Assembly: GCA_963575645.1 (NCBI GenBank)
Contig: OY754466.1
Span: 4,008,001 to 4,072,000 of the forward strand
DNA from: Xanthostigma xanthostigma
Lineage: Eukaryota; Arthropoda; Insecta; Raphidioptera; Raphidiidae
Direction: 5' to 3'
Length of the DNA: 64,000 nucleotides
Part shown: piece by piece, positions 22,946-34,479 of the stretch
Layout of the letters: each line of letters begins with the position of its first letter
Numbering within the stretch: position 1 is the first letter of the stretch
Translations under genes and position numbers: made by a program
The notes under the pieces: model-generated
Database searches by the model: none
The model's input: only the letters and a program-made list of their open reading frames with translations
What the model was told of the DNA's origin: nothing

Positions 22946-25796
22946 ACGCTCTCCCTCTCTACGTCACCGCTCTCGACTTCCTATACACCGTGTGAGCTGT
23001 GTACTGCGTGTGGCTTTCTACCCGACTATAGTATACTAATTTTGCTGTGACAGGGCGAAATTTATTTACTAGAATTTAGCTTAAATGCATGTTTCACATC
23101 GGCTAGGCGTCTCACGATGACTAATTTTTTTTTCGAATATGTCTGAACTATTTTAAACAAGTCCTAAAATTGGTAGGTTATTTTAATTTCCAGAGATTAG
23201 GTTGTACTTATTCGGTAATTCCAGGAACTTAAAACATCAAAAGTATGTATAGGACATTTAGCGAAGAGAATTATATGTTTCTAGTCAGTTACTAAGAAAA
23301 TTATTTCCAATTACAAGTAGAGCGGCAGCTGGGATATTTGCGCCAGGGGCAAAAATAAAAAGGATCGGCAGGTGACCTAATAGACTAAAATTTTGAATAA
23401 TTCAATAAATCAAATTTAGAGCTTGAGTCTGGTTATTTAAAAAAAATGTAAGTATTTGTTGATTTTTGTCGTTTGTCTATTGTTTTATATTTGTTTGGAA
23501 TTTTATTTTTGAAAAATGTTCTTTTGTCGCTTTTCTAATTTTTGCCGTCTCTCATCTTTCCGCGGTCCTGATATTATTACTTATTAAAATTTGAATGAAG
23601 CAAATTTATTGTCAGTTAATAAATTGTTTTCTTATCTTCATTGTTTGAAATGTAATCAGCAACAATTGATGTTTTAGTTAATCTGCCAATTTTTTTGGTG
23701 GAGGCCAATTTATGTTAGACTAGTTGAGTGTTTTGCCAATTTGACGAGGTCGAAAGCAGTCACCTTCTATCTTTGCACAAACTGTAAGCATCAATGTAGC
23801 CGTTTAACTTCTGTAGTGTGTAGTATAAAATACACAGCTTTTTTTTTAATTTCTTATTATTGATTGGATATTAAAATTTGCTATAATAAACGCCCAAAAC
23901 ATGAAATTTTCTACAATTTTTTTTGAAATCTGACTACGAGAATGTTTTTACTTAAATTCAAAAAAAATATTAACGGTTCTGGGGGTACACATAGTATTGA
24001 AATGACACTAATGCGTATAAAAATTAAATACAGTGAAACTCTACGTATATTTTCCACTGTAAAGAATTGTCATATTTATTTTAAACGAGCGTAGTGTACG
24101 GAGTTTTCTTAGATAAAATAACTTTGTTCAAAACACAATTCCATATTATGCACGTTATATGTTTCCATTGAACTAAAAAGACACGGATGTTATTTAATTT
24201 TTAAGGCAATTGTGTTATGATAACTGTTAATTTTTGTAAATACTTTTAATTATCTTTAAAGAAAATATCTTATAAAATATTGCAATAATGAGATCGCGTC
24301 ATCTCAACGGGCATTTTTACGTTGTTAATATTTTCTTTTGAAATGCGATATTGTTTTTGAAAAACAGTTTTGAGTGTGTTGTAGATATCAACACAGCGTG
24401 AAAAATATTTTAATACAAATTTATTTTGTTTTTGAAAAAGATGCAGCATCTAAAATTTTAAATTAAAATTACCCGTGTACATGTTCCCCTTAATATGTGT
24501 AACAAAATGTAAATAATTGACTATAATATAGAGCTATATTTAAGGAGTTGTTTGTAGAATATTATGTTTAAAAAATCGCTCAATTTTTTATTACTTAGTT
24601 ATTTAAAAAAAAAGATATTTTATGTTCATAAAGAATACTCGAATTATTAATTGTAAAAAATATATTTAGTTCAAGTTTCTGTTGAATTTAATAATAATTA
24701 AAAAAATTAATTACATAATGATATTATTGCTCATGAAAAAAGCATTTTTTTACTTTGTTAAACTAAATAAATTCAGTAATGAAACAGTTCTATCTATAGT
24801 CGCATTAATGAGGTTTTAAAATTGCTATATTACTTGACCAGTGGAAGTAAAATTTTATCTACTTTCAGTTCAGCATTCTTCCCAAACAGTTAAGATTTAA
24901 GCGTATTTACACGGTGTTGAAGAAGGAACTATTAAAGTTTTGCTGCAATTTATTATTTGTGCCGTATTTGGCCCTTTGGGCCTTGGGTAAGCAAATGGTT
25001 GCGCGGGAGACCAAAAGGGCCGCATAACGCATGACTTCCTAACGCATCAAGTCAGACGTCACGTGACTGAAAAGAATGCCAACAAAAATGTAAGCGAAGT
25101 TACAGATAATCAAGTTTATCGAAGTTTTGTTCTTTTATACATACTGTTTTGACTGGCTCTTCTCTTATATCTAAAGATGCAATTATAAAATTTATTTTTA
25201 CTCGACAATCCTGGCTTATTGAACGGAATTCATTCAAATAGGTATTTAAATCAAATTACTTGTTGTTTTTGGGGATAAAATTATATTCGTCAATTTTGAG
25301 TATTATTAAATGTTAGAATTCGTTTTAATTTTTTTACTAGCCTGTGTTAATTTTTATATGTCACGTCATTGGGTAAGCCTATTTTTATTTGTCTGAAAAA
25401 AGCAAGCGAAAGAATATAAAAAGTCGATAAACACCACATCTGCAACGCTTAAACTAGGCTTTAGGATTAGATGATCAAGTAAAACAAAAATATGCTTTAT
25501 TCCAATAAAACTGCCTGATCAGAACCTGATTGGTCACTTGAAATTGAACAACCAATCAGATACTTTGAACAGCCTAGCCGAGCATGTGCTGTGCACGTGA
25601 TAACTATATTTTTTGGTGGGAATGACTGGTTAGTTAAATAGCAAAATAGTTTCAGTATAAAATCATAAAAAAGGTCTTCTCTTGTAAAAACGTAATGTGA
25701 ATTAAAATTATTTGAACAAACCATACATCTATAAAGTTGTAGATATAATATAGAATAAACATTCTTATGTGGATTGTGTATAAAACAAACAAACAT
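22946..25796. other. Gene-poor AT-rich stretch, possible rotund 3'UTR/intergenic
   Basis: About 2.8 kb without recognised elements or exons apart from short A/T runs. It is unusually free of repeats compared with the rest of the window, which would fit a long 3'UTR of the zinc-finger gene, but no diagnostic poly(A) site can be singled out. Confidence 0.4.
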
Positions 25797-26560
25797 ATAT
25801 ATGTTACGGTATATACCCGAATTGGGTCAATGACCGAAATAAATGCGCAAAACTATAGTTTTGACACCAACGAATATTGCCCAAACCCTAAATCTTACAT
25901 TTAAACGGGTATTGAGTATTATAAAATGAACAAAACTAGTTTTGCGCATTTTCAATTGGTCAAAACTAGTTCCGTCCATTTTTGAACGGACAGTACTAGT
26001 ATGGCATCGGAATCTTCTTTGCGTTTTTTAATTAACTTTTCCACATCAATGATATCTTATTATATCAAAGCGATTTATTCTTCAGTATTGTTTAACAGAC
26101 AGAGGTTTTAATTCCGCTTTCAATAAATTTGCTTTCTTAACCTCACTTAGTGTATTAAGTTAATTATGTTTCGTCATAAAATTATGTTTCAGAAGCCTCC
26201 AATAGGCGAACTAGTTGAGACTCGAATTCATCTTGCATTTTTACTTAATTATTACACTGAATACCACTTAATTATAACATTCAGGAGAACAATTCAATAG
26301 ATAGGTACATACACAAGAACATAACCCCACTTTTGTTCGGGTTCGGACGTTGATTGAATGAAAAAAGCAGAAGTAGTACTGTCCGTTCAAAAATGGACAG
26401 AACTAGTTTTGTCCAATTGAAAATGCGCAAAACTAGTTTTGCTCATTTTATAACAGTCAATAAAGATTTCGGGTTTGGGAAATATTTATTGGTCAAAACT
26501 AGTTTTGCGTATTTATTTCGGTCATTGCCCGAATTCGGGTATAGACCGTAATATATATAG
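25797..26560. mobile_element. Terminal-inverted-repeat element with repeated CAAAACTAGTTTTG palindromes
   Basis: The arms 25797-26015 and 26350-26560 mirror each other (GTTACGGTATATACCCGAAT against ATTCGGGTATAGACCGTAAT). The palindrome AAAACTAGTTTT or close variants occurs three or four times per arm, often next to TGCGCA. A solo end with GTTACGGTCAATGTCCGGAA lies at 31743-31810. Confidence 0.8.
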
Positions 26561-27212
26561 CAAACAAATTTGATAGCAAAATCGTTTCCGTGTAAAATAA
26601 GTTTAAGATAACAGATGCACTTATCTTTTGTCAACAATTAGGGCCAGGCTGAAAAGAATTTTCTACTTCCACTAGCCAAAAATGCAAACTAAAATCACAT
26701 TTAAATATTTTAGTAGAACTTTCGATTAGTTGTTCTACAAATACCTATTATTTTTTTATGTGTAAAGCGATACGTTAATATGTACATTGTAAATTAGTTT
26801 GTAGTGTATTTTGTGATTTTTATTTCTTTCTGTTTCTATTAGTGGAAAAATTGTTTAATTTTATTTAAAGTTAAGAAAATTTTAGTTGTGTTAGTCTATT
26901 ATTTTTGTGATTGATTCGTGTAAATTTTTTTTAGAAAATCAGTTAAAAAATTATAAATATTTTTTGTTTTATGATGACAAATAAAGAAATATTATTTTTA
27001 TTTTAATTTTATTTTCTTTTTTTCATTGATAATTTACAGAATTCATATTTTGTACTAACGTAACAATACCTCAAATATTCATTTTATTAATAATCATTAC
27101 AGAACAATTGATAATACCGTCCATAATATTAAAGAAGCATTATTTATATTAATATCTTTTGAAATTTCAGTTACTTTTAATTTTCCATGCTGATAGGTAA
27201 GTTTATTTATCA

Positions 27213-27481
27213 CACGAAGTCTGTAACCAGGAGACCTAGCTTCCTAAGTTTGCTGTGCTTCGAGATGGAGCGTTTTCTGGCGCACTCGAGATGGCGCTGT
27301 TATCACTACCTGGGAAAGCTTCGGTTCTTTCCGCCTGTTTTCGCCATAGCTACCAAAGTTGTTTAACTTCACAGACACTACACACATCTAAGCCGTGAAC
27401 GTGCGTGCGTTACCCAGTAGCTGACGCCACATTGGCTCCACCGCTACGCTCGAGCTGGGTCCCCTGCTTACAGACTTCGTG
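27213..27481. mobile_element. hAT-like MITE, TSD ATTTATCA
   Basis: The ends CACGAAGTCTGTAACCAGG and (reverse) CACGAAGTCTGTAAGCAGG match. ATTTATCA is exactly duplicated at 27205-27212 and 27482-27489. The interior is CpG-richer than the surroundings. Confidence 0.85.
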
Positions 27482-27716
27482 ATTTATCACAAGCATTTTT
27501 ATTCGCTCATTGAAAAAACACAAAACTTCACAAAAAGACGTATCGCTGGAACTGCCGATAATTTCACACGCATAAACGGCTTGAAGCTAGCTTTGGAATG
27601 ATGTCAGCTCAAGGAACTGCCAACTCAACAAATTACCGGGCAGCCTGGAACGTTAAGTAAGATGTACATTACGCGCCAAAAAATCAATATTTTTTAAGAT
27701 TTATTAGCCACAAATG

Positions 27717-28116
27717 ATTTTTGAAGTGAAAACTTCTTTAGCGGCGTTGTACACTTTTTTTGTAATGGGTAAAAAATGTTAAACTCGCTTCAGGTAAAGT
27801 AAGAACTGGGTGAGCGAGAAAACTCTCTAATTTATACAACGTTAGACATCTAGCGTTGAAATATCGTACATAAAAATGCAATCTATGATACAAACCATTT
27901 TAGTTACAAGTGTTGCCAGAAAACTCTCTAATTTTTACAACGTTAGACATCTAGCGTTGAAATATCGTACATAAAAATGCAATCTATGATACAAACCATT
28001 TTATTTACAAGTGTTGCCAATAAATAAACAATGCTTCTAAATGCAAAAAATTAAGACGTTAATATTCAAGTTTTCACTTCTGCCGGCACTCCCGGAGTGC
28101 AACCCGTCTTTTTTTT
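27717..28116 (+). mobile_element. Helentron-like element, copy 4, with internal tandem duplication
   Basis: A full-length copy in which a ~100-bp block (AACGTTAGACATCTAGCGTT ... ACAAGTGTTGCCA) is repeated head to tail at about 27819-27916 and 27919-28020. Other copies have the block once. Confidence 0.78.
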
Positions 28117-28120
28117 AACA

Positions 28121-28842
28121 ACCTAACTTAAAAAAATTTGTCGTATGCACAATTGGAGAGCAAAAAAAAGGTCTTTTGATTTCCACAACAAAAAAGTCTT
28201 TTTTTGTTTGTTGTGACTGGGTGCCTGCGGTCCTGATGAATCCTGGGGGGGTAATTACCCCCTGTACTCCCCATTTCTACGCCCTTGCCTATGCTCTTCA
28301 GGCAATGGAAAAACACGCTTGACAACAACCCTCAAATTAAGAAAGATTTTTTCTGATTGATCTATGATTGCCACGACGTGAAGATGAAAAAACAAGAGTT
28401 GATTAGACCATAAAGCACGCTAAGTTTGGATAGTGTATTGTAACTCGGCGTACCTATAAAAAAACGATCCACTGAATTAAAAATAAGTAAACCAGTATTT
28501 TTTTGGAGATTGCACTTCAGCTCATTTTGAAATTCAGTATTCTTACAGTAAAGGGTTTCAATGAATGAAAACATTCAGCATCTTTTAGTTTAAGCAATCG
28601 GGGGCGTTGAAAAACACCCAGTTTCCAAACCAATACAGACGTGTTCAATGGTCATTGAATTTTTTTATATCAAATCTGAAATAAAATTTCCCTGTATTCT
28701 TTTTATTTCAGAAAATAACGGATATTAGATTAAATGGTGCCAAACATTTTTACAAGCTTTTAGTCAATTTCACATGTTTGGGTTAAAGTCGATTTTAAAC
28801 CAGCTCGACACAATCTATTGCTTTGAAATTTTGCATACTTAC
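28121..28842. other. No recognised feature
   Basis: It contains a short repeat-like phrase around 28220-28290 (GCCTGCGGTCCTGATGAATC, a C/G run) that is probably a retroelement fragment. Otherwise it is plain AT-rich sequence with no supported exon. Confidence 0.4.
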
Positions 28843-28912
28843 GTAGTACGATGATAACCATGACTTGATCCTGCGTCAGGATAATCAGCTCACGATGCAG
28901 CTTTCTAACATC
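28843..28912 (-). CDS. Possible internal exon of an unrecognised gene
   Basis: A 70-nt segment lies between acceptor TCTATCACAG and a consensus donor GTAAGT. Only one frame is open: DVRKLHRELIILTQDQVMVI then IVLR plus one base. It has a coiled-coil-like heptad spacing of hydrophobics and balanced codon use unlike its flanks. No neighbouring exon with the matching phases was found, so it could be a lone exon of a long-intron gene on the minus strand or a chance match. Confidence 0.33.
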
Positions 28913-29304
28913 CTGTGATAGACGTAGGTACCTTGTTTGGGTTCGTTTTGGTTGGCAGACGATTCTGGTAATAATACACCCATGCTATGTGTTTATAATA
29001 ATAAAATATAAGTAAGAAACCTTTTATGAACAGGCTTTTATTTAAATATACTAAATCAAAAAAATAATAACAAACAAACAAAATCATTTTATTATTGTTG
29101 TTCACCTGACTAAAGGCGTGTCGCGACATATGTTCATAAAATAAAAGCTTGTAAAAAATTCATAATTTAAACTTCTCGCGAAAAGCTTTTGGGTTAGGTC
29201 AACATTAATAAAATGAGTTTACAGTCAAAATTTGCTACGTTGTTAAGAAACACCCATTTTTGCATCGCTATAATATTAGAAACATTTATTTCTGGAACAA
29301 TATC

Positions 29305-29372
29305 ACCGTCGGGATACGAACCCCGAATCTTTCCACTATCGCGACCGACTGAGTTACATTACTCTACAGTGA
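29305..29372 (-). repeat. tRNA-derived SINE fragment
   Basis: Read on the minus strand it shows an A-box-like TAACTCAGTCGGTCGC followed ~30 bases later by a B-box GGGTTCGTATCCC, the spacing of a tRNA promoter. No matching acceptor stem or 3' CCA-side pairing was found, so this is a SINE head or tRNA relic rather than a functional tRNA gene. Confidence 0.5.
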
Positions 29373-29914
29373 TACATCAACATAAATCAATCATTCTAAT
29401 ATATAGCAATATGTAAATGATTTTGTTTGATTGTTTTCTTCGTTTTAGTCCAATTTAATAAAAGCTTGTTTTTAAAAGGTTTTATTCAGCTGCTTGTAGT
29501 TGAATCATGTCCACTGGCTCTTTAGGTACAGATAACGGGTATTTACAATATACATCTCTTTCCATTGACATACCTCTCGGGTACAGTCCTATGTACGCAT
29601 GTGCTCAACCGTTTGAAATGAACACACTTTTAAAATTTTTGGTTTACATTATTTGTTTAATATTGTGCTTTGTTTAAATTTTAAAAGGCGAGACGACCCT
29701 TTCGATGACGCCATCTTGACCTTGAGCTGACGCGGCTTCGGGGGGTTATTCTTCAAACTATGACTTTATGATCTCGCATGCAAAAGTTTCTCAGGGGATA
29801 TCGCATGCAAGATCTAGTGCCCCCCCCCCCCCTGTATTGGTGTTTTATTTTCAATGCAACACTTTTTTAAAGTGAAACTTTTATTCTATCGCCCCGAATT
29901 TTTCTGGCCGTCTG

Positions 29915-30070
29915 TTGTATGTCGCATTACAGGCGGCCGCGGAGTAGGGGTAAAGTGAAAGGCGCTCGGAGTAGGCGCTCGGTAGAGCAGCCAAGGCCAA
30001 TATGGCGGCGCCCATGGTTAGCATCAGCTGACCGTGTAGTATGTATAACACATAGTCAGTCTGTCATGCG
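29915..30070. promoter_or_regulatory. Isolated CpG-rich patch, possible promoter
   Basis: It has GCGGCCGCGG, GGCGCTCGG repeated twice 13 bp apart, and a YY1-like CAATATGGCGGCGCCCATGG, then an arthropod-initiator-like TCAGT near 30056. The flanks are strongly AT-rich, so the base composition stands out. No downstream exon was recognised; it could also be part of a transposon. Confidence 0.3.
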
Positions 30071-30814
30071 GGCAAGTGCTGTACAGTGTTTACATGTTTT
30101 TATTCGTGTATTCATGTGAATATTGTTGTTTATAATTAACCGTGATTGATAAGTGTCTACAATCCAACGCCTACAATCCAATAAAAGTTTCACTTGCGTC
30201 GTGGTTTCTTAAAACCACACAACTGTTTTTCTGTTTTGGAATCCAAATCAATTTTAGTCTTGCTATGTTATAATTTAAAAACCGTTGTAATTTTGTAATA
30301 CCTAACGATATTTTTAAATTGTAGGTATGAATAGAAAAGATATTTTGAATATGAAGAATCTGTGATATGGTTGAAATATATTTTATAGGCATAAGAGATA
30401 GCTTGATAATATGTGGAGTTTCCATTTTCAAATGTTATAATAATAATGAAATTATTTGTATTAATTTAAATTAGCAATAATAATTGTCATTTTTTGTAGA
30501 ATAAGTTATCGTAAAGTGGAATTACTGTAAGTACTTTATAATTATGCTCTTTTAAAAAAACTAAAAAAAAATGTAAAAGAATCAAAATATAGTTGCGTGT
30601 ATTGGTTGTAAATATTTGGAATCTGTCACGTACAAAAATAAAAAAAAAATATATGAAAAAATAACGCGGAACAATTTCTTTTATTTATATTTTTCGATTA
30701 TAAAAATGTGAAATAAAAATGACTGATATACGCAAATATAAACTTTTGATAAACTATATTTAAAACAGTTTTTTCTGTGATATTAATAAAAAACTGATGT
30801 ATTTCGACATATAG

Positions 30815-31541
30815 ACGGAGAGCTGGCTACGGAGAAAATGGGTGACTCGGTGCAGAGCTGAAAATTTGCAGAATAATAGGAGATAGTACAAGTAAGTAGG
30901 GAAAAAATTGCCAGAAGGCTAGGCGGAAGATAAAGAGCCGCCAGAAGGCGCTAATGTTGCGAAAAATCAGTGCACTTCTGGCAATTTCTATACTTATTCT
31001 GTAATTCAAAACTAGATTATATATTATATATATTATACCTACATTATATAGTTATAAGGGCATACTGAAAATTCAAACATGATATAATAATTACATTCGA
31101 CAAATATTCAAAATTATTAATGACATTTTGATAGAATTAAAATTAAATAAATTAATAAAATTACGTTGTTATAACAACGTAATTTTATTAATGAAAATAT
31201 ATGACGATTAATTTTATTTCTATCAAAATGTCAATAATTTTGAATATTTGTCGAATGTACCTAATTATTATATCATGTTTGAATTTTCAGTATGTCCTTA
31301 TAACTATATAATGTATAATACCTATATATAATATATAATCTAGTTTTGAATTACAGAATAAGTATAGAAATTGCCAGAAGTGCACTGATTTTCCGCAACA
31401 TTAGCGCCTTCTGGCGGCTCTTTATCTTCCGCCTAGCCTTCTGGCAATTTTTTCTCTACTTACTTGTACTATCTCCTATTATTCTGCAAATTTTCAGTTC
31501 TGCACCGAGTCACCCATTTTCTCCGTAGCCAGCTCTCACGT
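30815..31541. mobile_element. 0.73-kb foldback element
   Basis: The outer ends GAGAGCTGGCTACGGAGAAA and TTTCTCCGTAGCCAGCTCTC mirror each other, with arms of ~350 bp about an axis at 31178 (ACGTTGTTATAACAACGT). Arm differences are few. Mirror frames on the two strands are artefacts. Confidence 0.88.
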
Positions 31542-31544
31542 CCA

Positions 31545-32620
31545 ATAGATCTTAACGATAATGTGTGAATTAACGATCGTGAAATACCAACTGATCTCTA
31601 ATAAATATGGATTGTGATTTGTGGATAAACGATGCGTCTCCTCGTGACTTCATAATATAGAAGGAACAGGACTTGAGATATTCGCAGAGAACGAGAAATT
31701 TGAATTAATTATTACTACAGCAAAAAAGTAGATACTTATATATGTTACGGTCAATGTCCGGAATCCAGGCAATGCCTGAGCCATATCGGGCAATGTCCAA
31801 AATCGGACAAGGTTCAAAAAGTAGATTTTTTATAAACATGAAACGCTGACATTTGATTGTATCTTTATCATGCTAAGTTATCACTGATATCAACTATTGA
31901 AGAATATATTTTTCAGCTTTCTATTACAATAAATTATGGATGATTGAAACCACGTATAATTTATTTCCACAAATTTTATTTATTTTAACGAATAAAAAAA
32001 TACAAAAAGCCATTACTAATATACTAATTGAAAATTAGCAGCCAGCCGTAATATCTTAGCTACTCGCTTCATACAATTATCGCAATTCATAATCCATCTA
32101 TTTAGAGATCGGTGGAAATACCTAGTTAGTTTGCAAATTAATATGTCCAAATGTTAACTACAGGTAGGTTATAAATTAATAAATAACTGTGTACCAAAAC
32201 TTAATCGAATTAAAGCTAATATAATAATGATAGGTATTAACTATAACCTCAATTTTGTTTTTGAGAACTTTAATAAGCACAACGAAAATATATTTGTAAA
32301 TATTTAAAAAATTCATTCAATATAAAAAAATACATAGATGTTCAAAATGACAAGTTCCATGTAAAGTAAAATATTGAACGTACAAAAAAGTATTTTCCCA
32401 TCAAACAAAAATATGGTATAGTTAACAATCACGAAATTTTAAAATGGTTTGTTAAATACCCATACTTTCGCATATTGTTTTACACGAATATAATAATTAT
32501 GTGTAATAATAAACAGGCTCCACAGAATCGACGAACATTTTCATTTGACGACAAAGTTTGTGTTAACTGGCTTTTGCCAGCGATTTTTCCGGTGTGAACA
32601 TCGACTTCTGAACAAGAATC
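31545..32620. other. AT-rich stretch without a gene
   Basis: Apart from the solo element end at 31743-31810 (GTTACGG family) nothing is recognised. Low-complexity A/T runs dominate. Confidence 0.5.
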
Positions 32621-32756
32621 GCACCCAATACATTTCTGTATTGGCCTGGATCAGAAGTAAAGTGGAACGCTTCCCCTTCTCCGATTTCAACCAGTAGTTG
32701 AGAGGAAAGAGTGGGAGAATCGTTTCTACTCTCTCTGTCAAAGCGTCATACGCACT

Positions 32757-32919
32757 CCACACGCATGCGCAGTGCATAACATGACCGTTTTCTCTAATCG
32801 CGAAATAATAAAATCGCCAGCAAAGGCTAGAACCACTTCTTAGGTTCTAGCCTTTGCTGACGATTTTATTATTTCGCGATTAGAGAAAACGGTCATGTTA
32901 TGCACTGCGCATGCGTGTG
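32757..32919. repeat. Perfect-looking hairpin, ~75-bp arms
   Basis: ACACGCATGCGCAGTGCATA opens the left arm and TATGCACTGCGCATGCGTGT closes the right. The loop is around CACTTC inside AGGTTCTAGCCTTTGC mirror phrases. It directly follows a reversed fragment (32620-32760) of the repeat seen at 36000 and 38300. Confidence 0.85.
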
Positions 32920-33557
32920 AAGTCAATCTCACGCATATTTTTTTTTTTTGGCTAATTTCATTTCGTACAAATATGCATGAAGAACTTTAAGCCAATATGT
33001 GTTGTTTTAAGTAAAATGGATGAAAAAATAGATTATTAGGTAGGAAATAATAATTACAATTTATCATTTAATAAAGGGTCGATTTTGTGATTCCCCTTTT
33101 GACGGTGCCGCCCTGGAAACGAGCATCGTCAGGGCCGGATTTAGCATGGAGCCATGCGGGCCCGGGCCCATAGTGGCAAATTTGTAGGGGCGGCAAAACG
33201 ACAAAAAAATAACTGGAATTTGGGAAACAATAATACAATATTATGTTTTATCTGGAACAGAACTAAAACTCCATTCCAGTTTTACAACAGATGCGTGTGA
33301 TATAGTCATGAATGAAGCTAATGCCAAGTTATTCGTTTAACTCAAACTAAATGTACGCCTGTACACTGAAGTGCAACAGAGCGACTCTGCGCCCTCTGCG
33401 CCAACGTGTTTGTCAATGTGAAAGAGAGACAGAGGCGGTCGCCGCTTCGTGCAGTCTCGGGTACATTCGAGGGCTATGTGAGCTGACTGTGTGCAAGGGG
33501 GAGGGGGCTTTGTGTATCCTCGGCTCCGTTCGGCGGTAAAAAATATTGGAAATCTAA

Positions 33558-34365
33558 ATGGCCGTATACACGGTCAGGCATACCTTCGCGCCTACCTGAA
33601 CGCACGGAAGCTCGCAAGCAAGTGCGATCGTGTGTATGCTGAACTGATGGTGCGTTCAGGCCATTTGGCGCGGTGTGAAGCGAACTGGCGATTCCTGATT
33701 TTTCGAGCAAGCTCGCAGGCAGATTTTAACGTGTGTACGCTTCTATGTGCCAAGCCTTCATTTTCAGTCAGTTTTATTGAAACTACCTCAGTTTACTGTT
33801 GATTTGTGTAAAGTAAAATAATAATTTATAATATAAAAATGAGTACAAATAAAAGAGAAAGAACAATACTAACAGAATTTATAGAAATGTACAGGGAAAA
33901 TACATGTTTATGGAAAGTGAAAGGCAAGGAGTACATGGACAAAAATAAAAAGGATACTGCGTGTAAACTTCTGTTGGAAAAATTAAAAGAACTCAATCCA
34001 GATGCTGAAACAGAAGATGTAAAAAAAAAAATCAATTCGCTAAGAAGTTGTTTTAGAAAAGAATATAAAAAAGTAATAAATTCTATGAAATCGGGAGCTG
34101 GGACAGAAGACATTTACCCACTTTCTTTTATTACATCTTTTTCTCTGGCCCTTTTCTCACTAATCACACACGCAATTGCAATGCTAATTAAACATAAGTT
34201 TTTATTATTCAATGACATGTTTTAATGACTGCGGTTCGCTCAAAATGAAGTGGTGTCTCTCAGTCTTGACGTGAACGTGTGTACGCTTGATGAAGTATCA
34301 TACTTACTCGCAGACTTGCCTCTTCAGGTAGGCGCGAAGGCATGCCTGACCGTGTATACGGCCAT
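33558..34365 (+). mobile_element. PIF/Harbinger-like non-autonomous element, TSD TAA
   Basis: The ends ATGGCCGTATACACGGTCAG and CTGACCGTGTATACGGCCAT are perfect mirrors, with inverted similarity continuing ~40 bp (GGCATACCTTCGCGCC). TAA lies on both sides, the usual 3-bp TWA duplication. It carries a MADF-domain ORF but no DDE transposase. Confidence 0.85.
33839..34225 (+). CDS. MADF-domain protein encoded in a Harbinger-like element (truncated)
   Basis: Seen: 128 codons from ATG 33839. Residues ~12-95 form a MADF domain: FIEMYRENTCLWKVKGKEYM, then NKKDTACKLLLEKLKEL, then VKKKINSLRSCFRKEYKK. After residue ~100 the frame runs into a hydrophobic AT-derived tail (LSFITSFSLALFSL) with no BESS motif, so the original ORF is cut. 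Known: MADF is a Myb/SANT-like DNA-binding fold, and PIF/Harbinger elements usually encode a Myb/SANT-like partner protein that helps the transposase. Inference: this is the remaining accessory gene of an autonomous relative. An intact domain with no stop suggests a recent insertion. Confidence 0.7.
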   Translation: MSTNKRERTILTEFIEMYRENTCLWKVKGKEYMDKNKKDTACKLLLEKLKELNPDAETEDVKKKINSLRSCFRKEYKKVINSMKSGAGTEDIYPLSFITSFSLALFSLITHAIAMLIKHKFLLFNDMF

Positions 34366-34479
34366 TAATGTAAACTAGAGAAACTTTTGGTTGGGGTATA
34401 GAGTGCTCTTAATTGTGGGGGAAAGCAATTTCGGGGGGCCCATAGGCGCAAAATATGTAGGTCCGGCCCTGAGCATCGT

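Larger units (their letters stand above)
33130..34471. mobile_element. hAT-like element, TSD AGCATCGT, hosting a nested transposon
   Basis: The ends CAGGGCCGGATTTAG and GGTCCGGCCCTG are inverted. AGCATCGT is exactly duplicated at 33122-33129 and 34472-34479. A second member of the family lies at 36894. About 800 bp of the interior is the nested element 33558-34365. Confidence 0.88.

Noticed and set aside
29305..29372. Functional tRNA gene on the minus strand
   Set aside because: Pol III boxes are visible but the cloverleaf ends do not pair; better read as a SINE head.
33351..33802. Overlapping 60-100 codon frames
   Set aside because: They lie across hAT and Harbinger-like terminal sequence; no domain and no splice support.
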